DNA of 64,000 bases from contig NZ_CP046804.1 in NCBI RefSeq assembly GCF_009763805.1, forward strand, positions 1,178,001-1,242,000. The letters are read 5' to 3'. The notes under the pieces were generated by a model. That model was given only the letters and a program-made list of their open reading frames with translations, was not told the DNA's origin and ran no database searches. Positions 26,159 to 36,462 of the stretch are shown piece after piece. Positions within the stretch are counted from its first letter, which is position 1; each line of letters opens with the position of its first letter. The position numbers and the translations under genes were made by a program. Source of the DNA: Vibrio cidicii. GTDB lineage: Bacteria; Pseudomonadota; Gammaproteobacteria; Enterobacterales; Vibrionaceae.

Positions 26159-27853
26159 TTACATCTTAGCGATACCTGTATCGATAGATTTTTTGAGTAG
26201 ACCCAACGTACCTCTTCTATGATCTGATTTTTCGTTAGCTATTTTAACACTTAACATTTCAGATAATTCTATCAATGTATCCTTCTCGCCAGAAAGCCAA
26301 TCTCTAATATTACTCTCTCGATATCTATCGAAAATAAAACCAGAAAACTGTCCAATGTTCTTTGTATCCCATGCAATAATTATCTCGATCCATTCCGCAG
26401 CTAATTTCTTGTTAATGAAATTATTTAGTCTAAATCGTCTGTAGACTTCCAACTCCATACTACACCATGAAACTTTTATTTTTTCAAACATTTTACATAT
26501 ATCTAACTCATCTCTTTCTTTTATAACAATATCTTTTTGATAATTAAACCTATCAAGAATATCCTGTGTTTCAATCATTAACCCTCGGAACCGATTATCT
26601 AAGTCTGAAAAATCAAAGTTCTTGCGTTTACACAGTTCATTTAAATGGGCTAAAAAACACTCCTTATCTTCTTCCACGAATTTATTATCTAATAAAAATA
26701 AATAGAAATCACATGACTCGAACCATTTAGACATTGAAACTTCAACATCATGAAAGATAAATTTTCTCAGTTCACTTAACGACTCATTGAATTCTTTCTC
26801 ATCAAGCATATAGCATCTTGAAAAAATTAATTTGTCAATTTTCGATGTTCTCAGAGGTAATCTTCCTAGATTCTCTATAATTGGTGGTAGATGAGTCTTT
26901 CCACAGCAATACTCCACCATCTCATCTGTGGGAGTGTTTATTGTTCTGTATTTTTCAAACTCATCATTTTCTTCTTCATTTTCAAATCCAAACTTTAGAT
27001 TAGCGCCATAGTCTAAACCTTTAATTATTTCTTCTGAAGTTTTCTCCATACAGTAATGTAGATAGGAAATTCTAATAACATCTACAATAATCAACTCCAT
27101 GCTTGCTTCAACATCAAGACTATTATCTTTATTTATTAATTTGTAAATATTATTTAACCTGTTAGCAGCACGCTTCATCGCTCTTAAATTAGTAAAATCT
27201 AAAGCCTGAACTCTCTGTTCAATTAATTCCCTATACTTAAGAAAGTACTCATAGTTTGAAAAAGCAATTTTTATAACCTCATGACTAGGCCTATTAAAAT
27301 AAACTCTATCAGAAAATGCTTTCTCAAGCATTGCTTTGTCAATTGATGTCTTATTTCCATTCATTACGAAAATAAACTCTAGATCCTTTTCGTCAATTAG
27401 CTGAAGACATTCACCTACAATGTCTTTTTCTAGCGCAGAGTCAGCAACACGCTCTAGATCATCTAGAATAACTGTCACATTGCTAATCCTATTTAACATC
27501 GCATGCTTTACTACCCCTGTCGACCCCTTTAAAATAGAACTTACTGTACTACCACTCTCTCCAGATTTATCTAAAATAGCAAACATACCTTCGCTTAACT
27601 TCCCAATAAAACCTTGATCAAACTTTTCTGAAAAATATACGCAAGATATAAGTTTATCTCTAAAGTCATCGAGACTTGATAATCCAATTAGAGAAAAAAA
27701 TATGACCTTTTTATTTTTTCCTTCAAGAAATGGTAAAAGTTCATTTTTTATATAGTGCGTTTTTCCAGTCCCCCACTCACCATCAATTCTAACCATAGAA
27801 GGAAAAGAGTCATCTTCAAGTAATGCTAATATTTGTTCCGACATATGTGACAT
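26159..27853 (-). CDS. KAP-type P-loop NTPase
   Basis: 564 residues. Walker A DGEWGTGKTHY (~residues 24-34) in the GxWGxGKT form typical of KAP NTPases, Walker B NVTVILDDLERV (~residues 124-135), then a sensor-like FIFVMNGNKTS (~155). The C-terminal two thirds are helical and unrecognised. No membrane helix is inserted in the P-loop domain, unlike many KAP proteins. Start chosen at 27853 with GGAG 7 bases upstream. It is the left-most gene of the element, separated from the replication module, a position typical of cargo; an anti-phage role is inference only. Confidence 0.82.
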   Translation of the reverse strand: MSHMSEQILALLEDDSFPSMVRIDGEWGTGKTHYIKNELLPFLEGKNKKVIFFSLIGLSSLDDFRDKLISCVYFSEKFDQGFIGKLSEGMFAILDKSGESGSTVSSILKGSTGVVKHAMLNRISNVTVILDDLERVADSALEKDIVGECLQLIDEKDLEFIFVMNGNKTSIDKAMLEKAFSDRVYFNRPSHEVIKIAFSNYEYFLKYRELIEQRVQALDFTNLRAMKRAANRLNNIYKLINKDNSLDVEASMELIIVDVIRISYLHYCMEKTSEEIIKGLDYGANLKFGFENEEENDEFEKYRTINTPTDEMVEYCCGKTHLPPIIENLGRLPLRTSKIDKLIFSRCYMLDEKEFNESLSELRKFIFHDVEVSMSKWFESCDFYLFLLDNKFVEEDKECFLAHLNELCKRKNFDFSDLDNRFRGLMIETQDILDRFNYQKDIVIKERDELDICKMFEKIKVSWCSMELEVYRRFRLNNFINKKLAAEWIEIIIAWDTKNIGQFSGFIFDRYRESNIRDWLSGEKDTLIELSEMLSVKIANEKSDHRRGTLGLLKKSIDTGIAKM

Positions 27854-27883
27854 AATCAAACTCCATTATCTACCCAAATAGTA

Positions 27884-27911
27884 AGTATACATAGTATGAT
27901 TAAGGTTGTAA
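27884..27911 (-). promoter_or_regulatory. Possible promoter of the KAP gene
   Basis: Minus strand: TTACAA (27906-27911), 16-bp spacer, TATACT (27884-27889), about 30 bp upstream of the start. Confidence 0.5.
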
Positions 27912-28633
27912 GTGACTAATATCTTATTCAACAAACGTAAGTAAAGTCATTTTGATACAATTGGTCTTCTTTGAAATAATTTACGCTTTAAAGCAATAGA
28001 TCACAACAAGGCACTACTAATCCATTATCCAGGGCGAGCGCATGAGTTGAATTAATGTTAACTTTCACAAATTATTAACCGTGAGATGATTATTTGAAGG
28101 TGCTTTTTCTTTATCCCTGTTTGTTTATTGACCGCATAAGTCTGGACTTACACAGCTCAACTCTTAGTGAGTTAACAAAGAGAGTGGTTTTTGTTTACAA
28201 ATAATCTACTCATGCGGTTGCCCTGATCCATTATCTTGATTAAATCATAATATTTAACAAACTTTCCAAAATTTATAAAAACTCCGAAATGGTTTAAATG
28301 TAAAAAGAAACCGACTTGGCACATAAATTAAATCTGAGAAGAAGTTGCTAGAAAGACATTAAAGATATCTTCATTAATTTTCCTATCTAGGGGAGTATTA
28401 GAAATTATCAAGGCATTATTATCCTTGATATAACAACATCGAGGGTAAGAAGAGCAGCCGTACAACTGATTACCTTTGCTCTAACCTCATTTCGCGGTTC
28501 GCATGACAACTTGGACAATGAGGAGTGACGTTCTTGGGCAGGGCCACTTCTCAATCTTGTGGGACGCAATACTTTTAACTGAACCAAAGCATGAAGCTCT
28601 AAATGCTGGGCCTTGAAGTTACTTAGGTATATG
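27912..28633. other. Long intergenic region with inverted-repeat segment, candidate ncRNA
   Basis: No gene. GACCGCATAAGT near 28130 and ACTCATGCGGTT near 28210 form an imperfect inverted repeat about 65 bp apart, enclosing actcttagtgagttaac, which itself can fold. A GC-richer patch lies at 28470-28560. Could be a structured RNA or a replication or packaging signal. Confidence 0.4.
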
Positions 28634-29257
28634 TTATTGAATAGAGCCTAGAAATGAAGCATAGCGATCAAACAAGATCTCTAACGATTTTTGTTGATCT
28701 TCCAAGCTAAGGCCACTGCATGTATACATTGCAAAGGGCTCTTTCACAACCGAAGGATAGGCACTGTTTATGTACTTATGGGCAAAACACACATCTGTCT
28801 CAAACTTACTGAAAAGGTTGGTCAACTCTCTATAAAAGCCATCGTCAGAATATCTCTTAAGTAATTGCAGTTTTGCTTTATGTTGAGCTATCTGGCTAGA
28901 CAGGTTCTCATATCTCTTTTCGTAAAGTCCTACATGGTCTTTCCAGCGTTCATCATTGTAGCGATGGTATATATCTATCGCTAATAGTGAATGACAGAAA
29001 GCCCTCTGTGCTTTTTGTACTGAACTCAAACTCTCCACAATTTTATCAATTACTGCGTTTTTTGCCTGCATTTTCCAATTATCTAAAGCTAATGCCGCAA
29101 CAACTAAGGTACCAACACTGCATAAAGTAGTAATCAAGCCTTGCATTATTTCCCATAACGTTGTGTTCGTTGCGTTTGTTTCTTGCCCTGCCCAGAAAAA
29201 CAACAACAACAGTGAAGCAACTATCGCCCCTTTAATCTTATCTATGTTCACAAGCAC
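28634..29257 (-). CDS. Two-helix membrane protein with helical cytoplasmic domain
   Basis: 207 residues. Hydrophobic helices at about 9-23 (GAIVASLLLLFFWAG) and 38-56 (LITTLCSVGTLVVAALAL), then a ~150-residue helical, charged domain (DKIVESLSSVQKAQRAF... KLQLLKRYSDDGFYRELTNLFSKF). Not recognised. A second cargo-type gene between the KAP NTPase and the replication protein; membrane effectors often have this layout, but no function is shown. Confidence 0.65.
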   Translation of the reverse strand: MLVNIDKIKGAIVASLLLLFFWAGQETNATNTTLWEIMQGLITTLCSVGTLVVAALALDNWKMQAKNAVIDKIVESLSSVQKAQRAFCHSLLAIDIYHRYNDERWKDHVGLYEKRYENLSSQIAQHKAKLQLLKRYSDDGFYRELTNLFSKFETDVCFAHKYINSAYPSVVKEPFAMYTCSGLSLEDQQKSLEILFDRYASFLGSIQ

Positions 29258-29494
29258 CTAATTAGTGTCACTTTGAGTAAGAAAACAAGAATACAATGTT
29301 TTATGAGAATGTTAAACAAAGTCTCTAAACAACAAACCCTGCTTTTTCATGAAAGTACAGTAGCAATTCGGATTGGCTTTACTTAGTAGATATAACCAAT
29401 AGCAAATCATTTATTGTTCGCGATTCAGTATCATAAAATCTAGGCTTTGACTGTCTTTTCTTCTACTAAATACAGTTATTCACAGAACTCCAAG

Positions 29495-31040
29495 TTAAAA
29501 AGCGTGACGCATATTAGATTCGATGCGCCACTTAAACAGACGGGTGATGATTTCACGCCCTTCAATAGCGACCCCTTTTAACGCCCTAACCAGCTCGTTA
29601 GCACAGTACAACGTGGTTTTGATAACACCTGTCTCTGTGTCGATAGAAAACGCATAGTGCGGTTTAAACACTTGCGCTTTGCGTGTGCTGAACACACCGC
29701 CCATGCGTTGCGTGAATCGCTTCCAGTCACCTTTGTCTGCCGCTTCGACAATCTCTTTTGCCAATTCGGGTAAATCTTGCATTTCTTTGAGGCGGCGCAG
29801 CTCTCGCCAAACTGTCACAGAAACAGCCGCCGAGCTGTTGAAACTGGCGAATACCCCAACAGGAGGCCCACGCGTCCACTCTTGCGGCGGCGTCCTTTGG
29901 GTCTTCCCCGTAAACCCCACAATCTAGGTCGCTGCCGTCAATGTTTTTCGAGATGTATTTGGCAATGTATCCGGTAGCGCTGCCTTTGGTGGGGTCGATT
30001 TTCACTTCGGTAAAACGATGCTCCGTTGCGCCCTTTTCCTCTCCATCTTCGCGCATGGCGTAATCACGCATGGTTTGCACCATCAGGTCATAGTGTTTGG
30101 GCTCAACAAACAGCAGCAAATGCCAGTGCGGTGTGCCGTCATGTTGCGGCTCTGCTACACGAAAACCGTAGAAGCGCACGCCTAAACGGTTAAGCGTTGA
30201 GCGCATCAGTTTCCAGATATCATTCAGGTAGGTTTGCCCGTCTAACGGGGTATACCCTGCCCATTTGGGGTTCACCTGTCCCGATGTGGAGTAACTGCGA
30301 TGGTACTTTGACGGGCAGGTAATGGTGAGAAAGGTTGCTACATGACCCAGATCTTTGGCTAAGTCTTCAAAACCTCTGGCTCTGACCATCAGCTCACCCT
30401 TGCGAATGGTCGGGTCGGAAACGCCTTTTTGTGACAGTTCCAGTAAAGAGAACGACTGCCCTAGCTCATTGGTGGCGATGGTGTTTTCTAAATACGCTTT
30501 TTGATAGGCTTTCTGCTGACGCCTTGCCATCAGTGTGGGCATGGAGCAATAGAGGCTTTTGTGTTTGTTCACTTGGTTGAGGTGATGCAACACCAGCTCC
30601 GTGTTACGGCGTAACGCCTTACGTAATCCGCGCATCCACCATTTGCGGTCACTATAGCGAGCCACTTCACCCCTAAGTGAATATTGCCCGTCATAGGGTG
30701 TTAACCCTTTTTGGGCGACAAACTCACGCAGCACGCCCAAGGCTCGCTCGTCATTGCGAAAACGGCGGCGGCGCTCCAACACTTCCGCAGCGTGCGCTTT
30801 GGCTTTTGCGCGCAAGTCTTCTTCACTGATATTGAGCGTTATCTTGTCAATTGGCAGCGACAATTTGACCGAAATCGAATCGACCGTGGTTCTAAGGTAG
30901 GTATTGCGCTCAAACTTGGTTGGATAGCTCAGATATTCCTTGAGCAGTAAACGCTGAATAACGTCTGGAAATGGCAAAAGCCTTTGCTGTACAAAGGCTC
31001 TGTCGTCACGGTCAATGCAAGAAAGGTCGAGTGTGCTCAT
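29495..31040 (-). CDS. P2 gpA-like HUH replication endonuclease (frameshifted)
   Basis: Phage replication gene A (GPA) family. Residues 1-~420 in one frame include TFLTITCPSKYHRS (~residue 240), the HUH metal motif PHWHLLLFVEP (~316) and the catalytic TGYIAKYISKNIDG with two Tyr separated by three residues (~375), as in P2 gpA. Such proteins nick one strand and start rolling-circle replication. Near 29828 an extra base (ggcggctgtttctg) moves the frame; the C-terminal VTVWRELRRLKEMQDLPELAKEIVEAADKGDW.. continues in another frame to 29495. Either broken, a programmed shift or an indel error. Confidence 0.85.
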
Positions 31041-31058
31041 TGAATGCCCTTCCCTTTT

Positions 31059-31289
31059 TCAGTGATGGAAAAGACATCCCAACGCAAACCGAAGAAACTG
31101 TTGGGAGGTATAGCGGATAAGCCCCTCTCTCATCAGTTTGTGAATGGCTTTGTGATGCACCTGTATCGGCAAACGGGATTTCGGTTGCACATCGCCACTA
31201 TGGGAGCAGTAATCCGAGCACACCTTAAAGGTGCGCCCTGTTCTCATCCATTTCAGCAGCGTGATTTGTTCTGGTGTTAAGTTAACCAT
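31059..31289 (-). CDS. Small basic protein of the replication operon
   Basis: 76 residues from MVNLTPEQITLLKWMRTGRTF; ribosome binding site AAGGAGG 8 bases before the ATG. It overlaps the AlpA gene by 8 bases and ends 18 bases before the replication gene, so the three form an operon. LPIQVHHKAIHKLMREGLI is a helix pattern compatible with a winged-helix or small DNA-binding fold. Function unknown. Confidence 0.7.
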   Translation of the reverse strand: MVNLTPEQITLLKWMRTGRTFKVCSDYCSHSGDVQPKSRLPIQVHHKAIHKLMREGLIRYTSQQFLRFALGCLFHH

Positions 31290-31524
31290 GTAGCCACCCT
31301 CCTTGAGAAAGGTGGTTAAGTTTGGTTTGGCTATCAAGCCAAGCGTCTAGGTCTTCTTTGAGGTAGCGAACCGCACGACCAATTTTAATGAACGGTGGTG
31401 CAAGAGTACGATTTTTACGTTGCCCTTCCATACGGGCCTGACGTAAGAAAGAACGGCTCATGCCAATGTAAGCGGCGGTTTCTTGCTCTGTGTACGCACG
31501 TTTCTCAACGGTCATTTTTGTCAT
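31282..31524 (-). CDS. AlpA-type excisionase/regulator
   Basis: 80 residues, MerR-like helix-turn-helix of the AlpA / phage excisionase family: RAYTEQETAAYIGMSRSFLRQARMEGQ, then APPFIKIGRAVRYLKEDLDAWLDSQ, the typical IGRxVRYxxxDLxxWL ending. Such proteins in P4-like satellites activate integrase expression or act in excision. Start at 31524 with AAGGAG upstream. First gene of the replication operon, with 12-bp tandem repeats 55 bp upstream. Confidence 0.9.
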   Translation of the reverse strand: MTKMTVEKRAYTEQETAAYIGMSRSFLRQARMEGQRKNRTLAPPFIKIGRAVRYLKEDLDAWLDSQTKLNHLSQGGWLHG

Positions 31525-31578
31525 TTGAGTATCTCCTTGTGTTGATGGAGACTCAAACATAATGCTCGAAATTCGCGA

Positions 31579-31614
31579 GTTGACGTTTTGGTTGACGGTT
31601 TGGTTGACGTTTGA
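31579..31614. repeat. Three tandem 12-bp iterons upstream of the alpA-type gene
   Basis: GTTGACGTTTTG, GTTGACGGTTTG and GTTGACGTTTGA in direct succession. Candidate binding site for the AlpA-type regulator, a phage-derived activator or the initiator. Confidence 0.8.
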
Positions 31615-32087
31615 TGTTTAATTTTGTGATGCGCATCAAATTAAGGCTATTTTCGAGTGGGTAGCGACTATTGCTCCCCCTTTTTTCGTACTAACAATGC
31701 GCTTCTGTCGGGTTCTCTTTTTGAAGTCATTCGTTAATCAACCGAAAATCTAGCGCATCGCTCGGTTGAAAAGGTGTCATTTTAACCGGATAGCTACTAC
31801 TTCCATCTCCAAGCGCTTAAAAACACGCCTTTCATTTCATCCGTCAATGCGCTAGTTAACCGGGCATCAACTTTGATTTAACTGGCTTTTCGTTTCTAAT
31901 CCAACCCAAAAATGAAGCGCTCAATTTCAGCGCTTTTCTAGCGGATTTATTCGGTTTAATTGGCATTAAAAAGCGTTGATTTTAACGCTTTCAACTATCC
32001 AATAAAACTGTGCACTGACCAACCGGAAGTCAATGCGCTGACCAACCGAAAAGCTAACCGAAATGATGTGCGCACTTTACGGTTAGC
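31615..32087. promoter_or_regulatory. Repeat-rich control or origin region of the element
   Basis: About 470 bp without a gene. Contains TCAACCGA (31738-31745) inverted to TCGGTTGA (31762-31769), two CTGACCAACCG (32015-32025, 32038-32048), several GTCAATGCGCT-like copies (e.g. 31843) and many AACCG motifs. Likely control or replication region. Confidence 0.55.
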
Positions 32088-33056
32088 CTAACCAGTTACC
32101 ACGCGCTCTTTTAGATGCTTCTTCACTTTAACCAAGTACTTTTGACGAAAAGACGCATACGTCACTTGGCTTTCCCGACCGCTATCATCCATCCAGATAA
32201 GCCGCTCATTGTTTATCTCTTCAATATAACCATCGATATCAAACTGGCGGGATAGTTCGTTACGCGCATCTTCTCTCATCACATCCCACACGTTCGGCGC
32301 TTTGAGCTCTGTGCCATACACCTGCAAAATTCGGCACACCACTTTTTCAATCGGATGCGAAAGCAGTATATCGACACTGACCGAATCACTGACTTCGGCT
32401 TCTGGCAATGTACGCCGTATTTTCGCCTCACCAAACACGTCTATTATTTCCTTGAGATCCACACGAAGTTGCTCAGGGAGTACCGTTACATGCTCAACAC
32501 TCAGTCTTTGAGCTTGCCTCATTTCAGGGCCGACATCGAAACCAATCGTCTCTTTGTTCAACGCTTTCCCGCACGCATTTTCTAGAACGCTCAACAAAGG
32601 AGAGAGTGAGTTGGCGGCTGTTGGTTTGACTCTAATCGCAGCAAAGGCCCAGAAAGCAACATCAGGCTGATTCGGGGCTTTTTCTGAATAAGCGTAGTCA
32701 CACTGTTTTATGTTGTGATAAACCTCGGAGATAGAGCGCCACGCCGTGATGTTTTGAGGCTCTAGGATATGAAGTAATTTGACTTGCTGCGGTTGCATCA
32801 GGACGGCAAATTGGTGAGAGAGATCTGGCGTCAATCGAGTTAACCCCTGATAGTTAAACACTGAACGAATGACCATCTTCTTATCTCTCATCACGAGCGA
32901 ACCTAACTCGTTTAGATCAACGTATGCACACAATGAAAGACGCTTCTCTTCCACTGCTGCGAACACATCCCCTTTCGTCATTGTTGTTTTTTGTTCAATT
33001 TCGTCCAATCGGATAAATCGTCTTTGCACTTCGTTCCCTCGCTGCCCTTGTATCAT
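32088..33056 (-). CDS. Satellite protein of unknown function
   Basis: 322 residues from MIQGQRGNEVQRRFIRLDEIEQ; start chosen because AAGGAG lies 8 bases before this ATG. An N-terminal RLDEIEQKTTMTKGDVFAAVEEKRLSLCAYVDL segment looks like a small helix-turn-helix domain. The rest is mixed alpha/beta without recognised motifs; the C-terminal VTYASFRQKYLVKVKKHL is basic. It lies between the integrase and the AlpA operon, a place often held by a regulator. Function unknown. Confidence 0.7.
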   Translation of the reverse strand: MIQGQRGNEVQRRFIRLDEIEQKTTMTKGDVFAAVEEKRLSLCAYVDLNELGSLVMRDKKMVIRSVFNYQGLTRLTPDLSHQFAVLMQPQQVKLLHILEPQNITAWRSISEVYHNIKQCDYAYSEKAPNQPDVAFWAFAAIRVKPTAANSLSPLLSVLENACGKALNKETIGFDVGPEMRQAQRLSVEHVTVLPEQLRVDLKEIIDVFGEAKIRRTLPEAEVSDSVSVDILLSHPIEKVVCRILQVYGTELKAPNVWDVMREDARNELSRQFDIDGYIEEINNERLIWMDDSGRESQVTYASFRQKYLVKVKKHLKERVVTG

Positions 33057-33215
33057 CACACGGGCTCCTTGTTGTCGGCTCACAGAAAGATCAACATTTA
33101 GAATCGGATTCTGAATCCATTCTAAATACTCTATCGATTGCGTGAATGCGCTTCAAAACGATTTAGAAAGATTCACAATCTGTTTTGTGAACTGGATTAT
33201 AAATCGTTCGCCCTA

Positions 33216-34425
33216 TCAGCCGATGAGATTCACCGCGCTGGCCTTATGTTCGGGGGCCAGATGCGCATAGCGCAGCGTCATTTTTAAATCCGCATGGCCC
33301 AACAATTCACGAACCACGTTCAAATCTGCTTCTTTCATCACCAACTTACTGGCGAAGTGGTGGCGCAAGTCGTGAAAACGGAAATTCTCTATCCCCGCCT
33401 CTTTAAGTAACGACTCCCACTGGTATTGATAAGAGTCGAGCGGTTTGCCATTTCGCTCAAACACCAATTCGGTATCTGGGTTTTGCTCATGCCAAGCCTG
33501 TAACATGGTATACACCGTGTTATTGAGTGGAATGGTGCGTTTGTTTTTCGATTTGGCATTCTCAGAGCGAATGGTCAAATACCTGTCTTCCATGTTGATG
33601 TGTGACCACTTAAGCGACAGCATTTCGCCTTTGCGCATACCTGTATTGAGTGCCAGCACAATCAACGGCTCTAAGAAATCCACATAGCGCTGTGACACTA
33701 TCCTTTGGGCGCGCTTACCGTACCTTTGCAATGCTTCGTCTTTTAAACGCGCATCACGCGCTTTCAGGCTATCCAGCAACGCAGCCTCTTCACTCACCGA
33801 CAGGTAACGAATGCGCTTGTTATCAATACGAGGGATTTTCACGTTATCAAGAGAGTGAGAATCGATAAAACCCCACTCCACCGCTCGATTAAATACCGCT
33901 CTTAAGCGGTTATAGGCATAGGATATGGTGGCGGGTGCGCGACCGGCTTTGCTACGTTTCGGCCACCCACTGCTGAATGTCCCAAGCGGTAATATCGACC
34001 AGTGGTTTAGTGGATAAATGTTTGAAGTTGCTTTGAATGCACATCAACGACTTTTGCGCCGTTTTTGCATTAATCGACATGAGATAGGCGGAGTAATGTT
34101 CCTCAAGGAATTTACTCAGTGTCAGGCTGTTGCGCTGCTCTCGCTTCTTGGCTTCATGGCGAGTGACTTGCACATCTTCCCCCGCCGCGACTTGTCCTGC
34201 TTTTTCTTTGGCTAAGTCTCGCGCTTGCGCTGGCGTTAAAGCATTGGCTGAACCGAGCAAGAAATTGCGCTGCTTACCGTGAATTCGATAGTACAGGTAA
34301 TACTTGATCACCCCTTTGGGGGAAATCCGCGCATGAAATCCGCTGATTTCGGTGTCGTTCAATCGCTCGTCCGCGATGGTGAGATTTTTGATAGAGCTGG
34401 CGGTGATTTTCTGCTTGATAGCCAT
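33216..34425 (-). CDS. int: Tyrosine recombinase (P4-type integrase), frameshifted
   Basis: N-terminal arm-binding DUF4102 region (ERLNDTEISGFHARISPKG .. YRIHGKQRNFLLG .. AQARDLAKEKAGQVAAGEDV) and SAM-like core-binding domain lie in the first part (33952-34425). The catalytic part (to 33216) has Arg in NTGMRKGEML, Lys in AKSKNKRTIP, HxxR in RFHDLRHHFAS, GH in LLGHADLKMTLR and the nucleophile Tyr in RYAHL. One extra A (gaaacg) near 33948 separates the parts; without it the protein is ~400 residues. It lies next to the right attachment repeat. It is not the integron IntI, which lacks DUF4102. Confidence 0.9.
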
Positions 34426-34589
34426 GACACAGATTCCTTGTGTAGCGATTATGTAGCAGAATTATTGTATACGCAGGCATTTAAATGAACAACAATAAAC
34501 AACCAATCAAGAGTTAAAGCATTGTTTTACATTACATTAAATATCTTTTCCGTTCTTTGTTGTTTACCAAGTAACACACACCAATCCCA

Positions 34590-34702
34590 GCGTTAAGGGG
34601 TGAGTGCCGCATAAACCAACCTTCCGCAGACCACTTCACCACCAAAACTCACTGCAAACCAAAAATGCCACGCGGCATGAATCCCTCTTAAACGCCTTGT
34701 TA
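34590..34702 (-). repeat. attC remainder (high end) at right end of the inserted element
   Basis: gcgttaaggggtgagtgccgc ... cttaaacgccttgtta. With 25755-25761 it makes one complete attC. GCGTTAAGGGG at 34590-34600 is the right attachment repeat. Confidence 0.92.
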
Positions 34703-34731
34703 TGAACGTGGTTATCTAGCACTTGTAGTGG

Positions 34732-35912
<1,181 letters not shown>

Positions 35913-35985
35913 AAAGTCACCTATTTGTCTCTGAGATGTATTTTAACATCTCTATTTAGGTGGCCAAATTTACTGTACCACTACA

Positions 35986-36445
35986 AACCAAACCTTTCGT
36001 AGGCTTTTACCATTTCATGGTATGTCGCAACAGCCTCATTAAAATCTTGCTTACGCTCGATGTCATTTTCATAGATCGCTTCCCACGGTGGGAAAATGAA
36101 TACTTTTCTGTGATAGGTTAGCTCGCGGCATTTTCTTAATAAGATCTCTGAAATAGCTATTTGTTCAAGCTGACTGTACCCATAAGAATCAATAATGCTT
36201 CGATCAAAGAAAGTCAGAACTGAGTTGTCGTGTACTTTGTAATTGTGGAGTTCTTCAAGAACCATTGCATCACGGAATGCGACTTTATCTTTCCAAGGTA
36301 AAGCTTCCCCATCCCGCTCAGTCTGTATTTGAATGACTTTACGACCGACTTCTGCAGCACTCGGGTACCCCAATTGCTCTAAAAATTTAATAACCGAAGT
36401 TTTTCCTGAACCTGGACCACCAGTAAAAACTACCCGATTGTTCAT
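35986..36445 (-). CDS. AAA_28-type P-loop NTPase/kinase, 3' end lost at IS3
   Basis: About 153 residues from MNNRVVFTGGPGSGKTSVIKFL (Walker A GGPGSGKT, residues 9-16); ADRSIID-type FFDRSIIDSYGY at about residue 82 and VFIFPPWEAIYENDIERKQDF (~120). This matches small AAA_28 nucleotide-binding proteins of ~175-180 residues. The frame enters the IS3 terminal repeat, whose TAG stops it (35981-35983) after YERFG. The cassette ends do not match each other, so the tail was deleted, not only interrupted. Start supported by GGAGG upstream. Confidence 0.83.
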
Positions 36446-36462
36446 GAAACCTCCTAAAACGG

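Larger units (their letters stand above)
25762..34600 (-). mobile_element. Integrative element (phage-satellite-like) inserted in an attC
   Basis: Bounded by GCGTTAAGGGG at 25762-25772 and 34590-34600; joining the outer flanks regenerates a normal gcgttaaggggtgagtgccgc-type attC. Unit length 8828 bp. All called genes are on the minus strand: tyrosine recombinase near the right end, unknown 322-aa protein, AlpA-type regulator, small protein, HUH replication protein, membrane protein and KAP NTPase. No capsid, tail or terminase genes seen, so it is either a satellite or a defective element. Confidence 0.85.

Noticed and set aside
33216..34425. Tyrosine recombinase as the integron integrase IntI
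   Set aside because: It has an N-terminal DUF4102 arm-binding domain and an AlpA partner, lies inside an inserted element, and lacks an adjacent attI.
25773..34589. Complete prophage
   Set aside because: No capsid, portal, terminase, tail or lysis genes visible.
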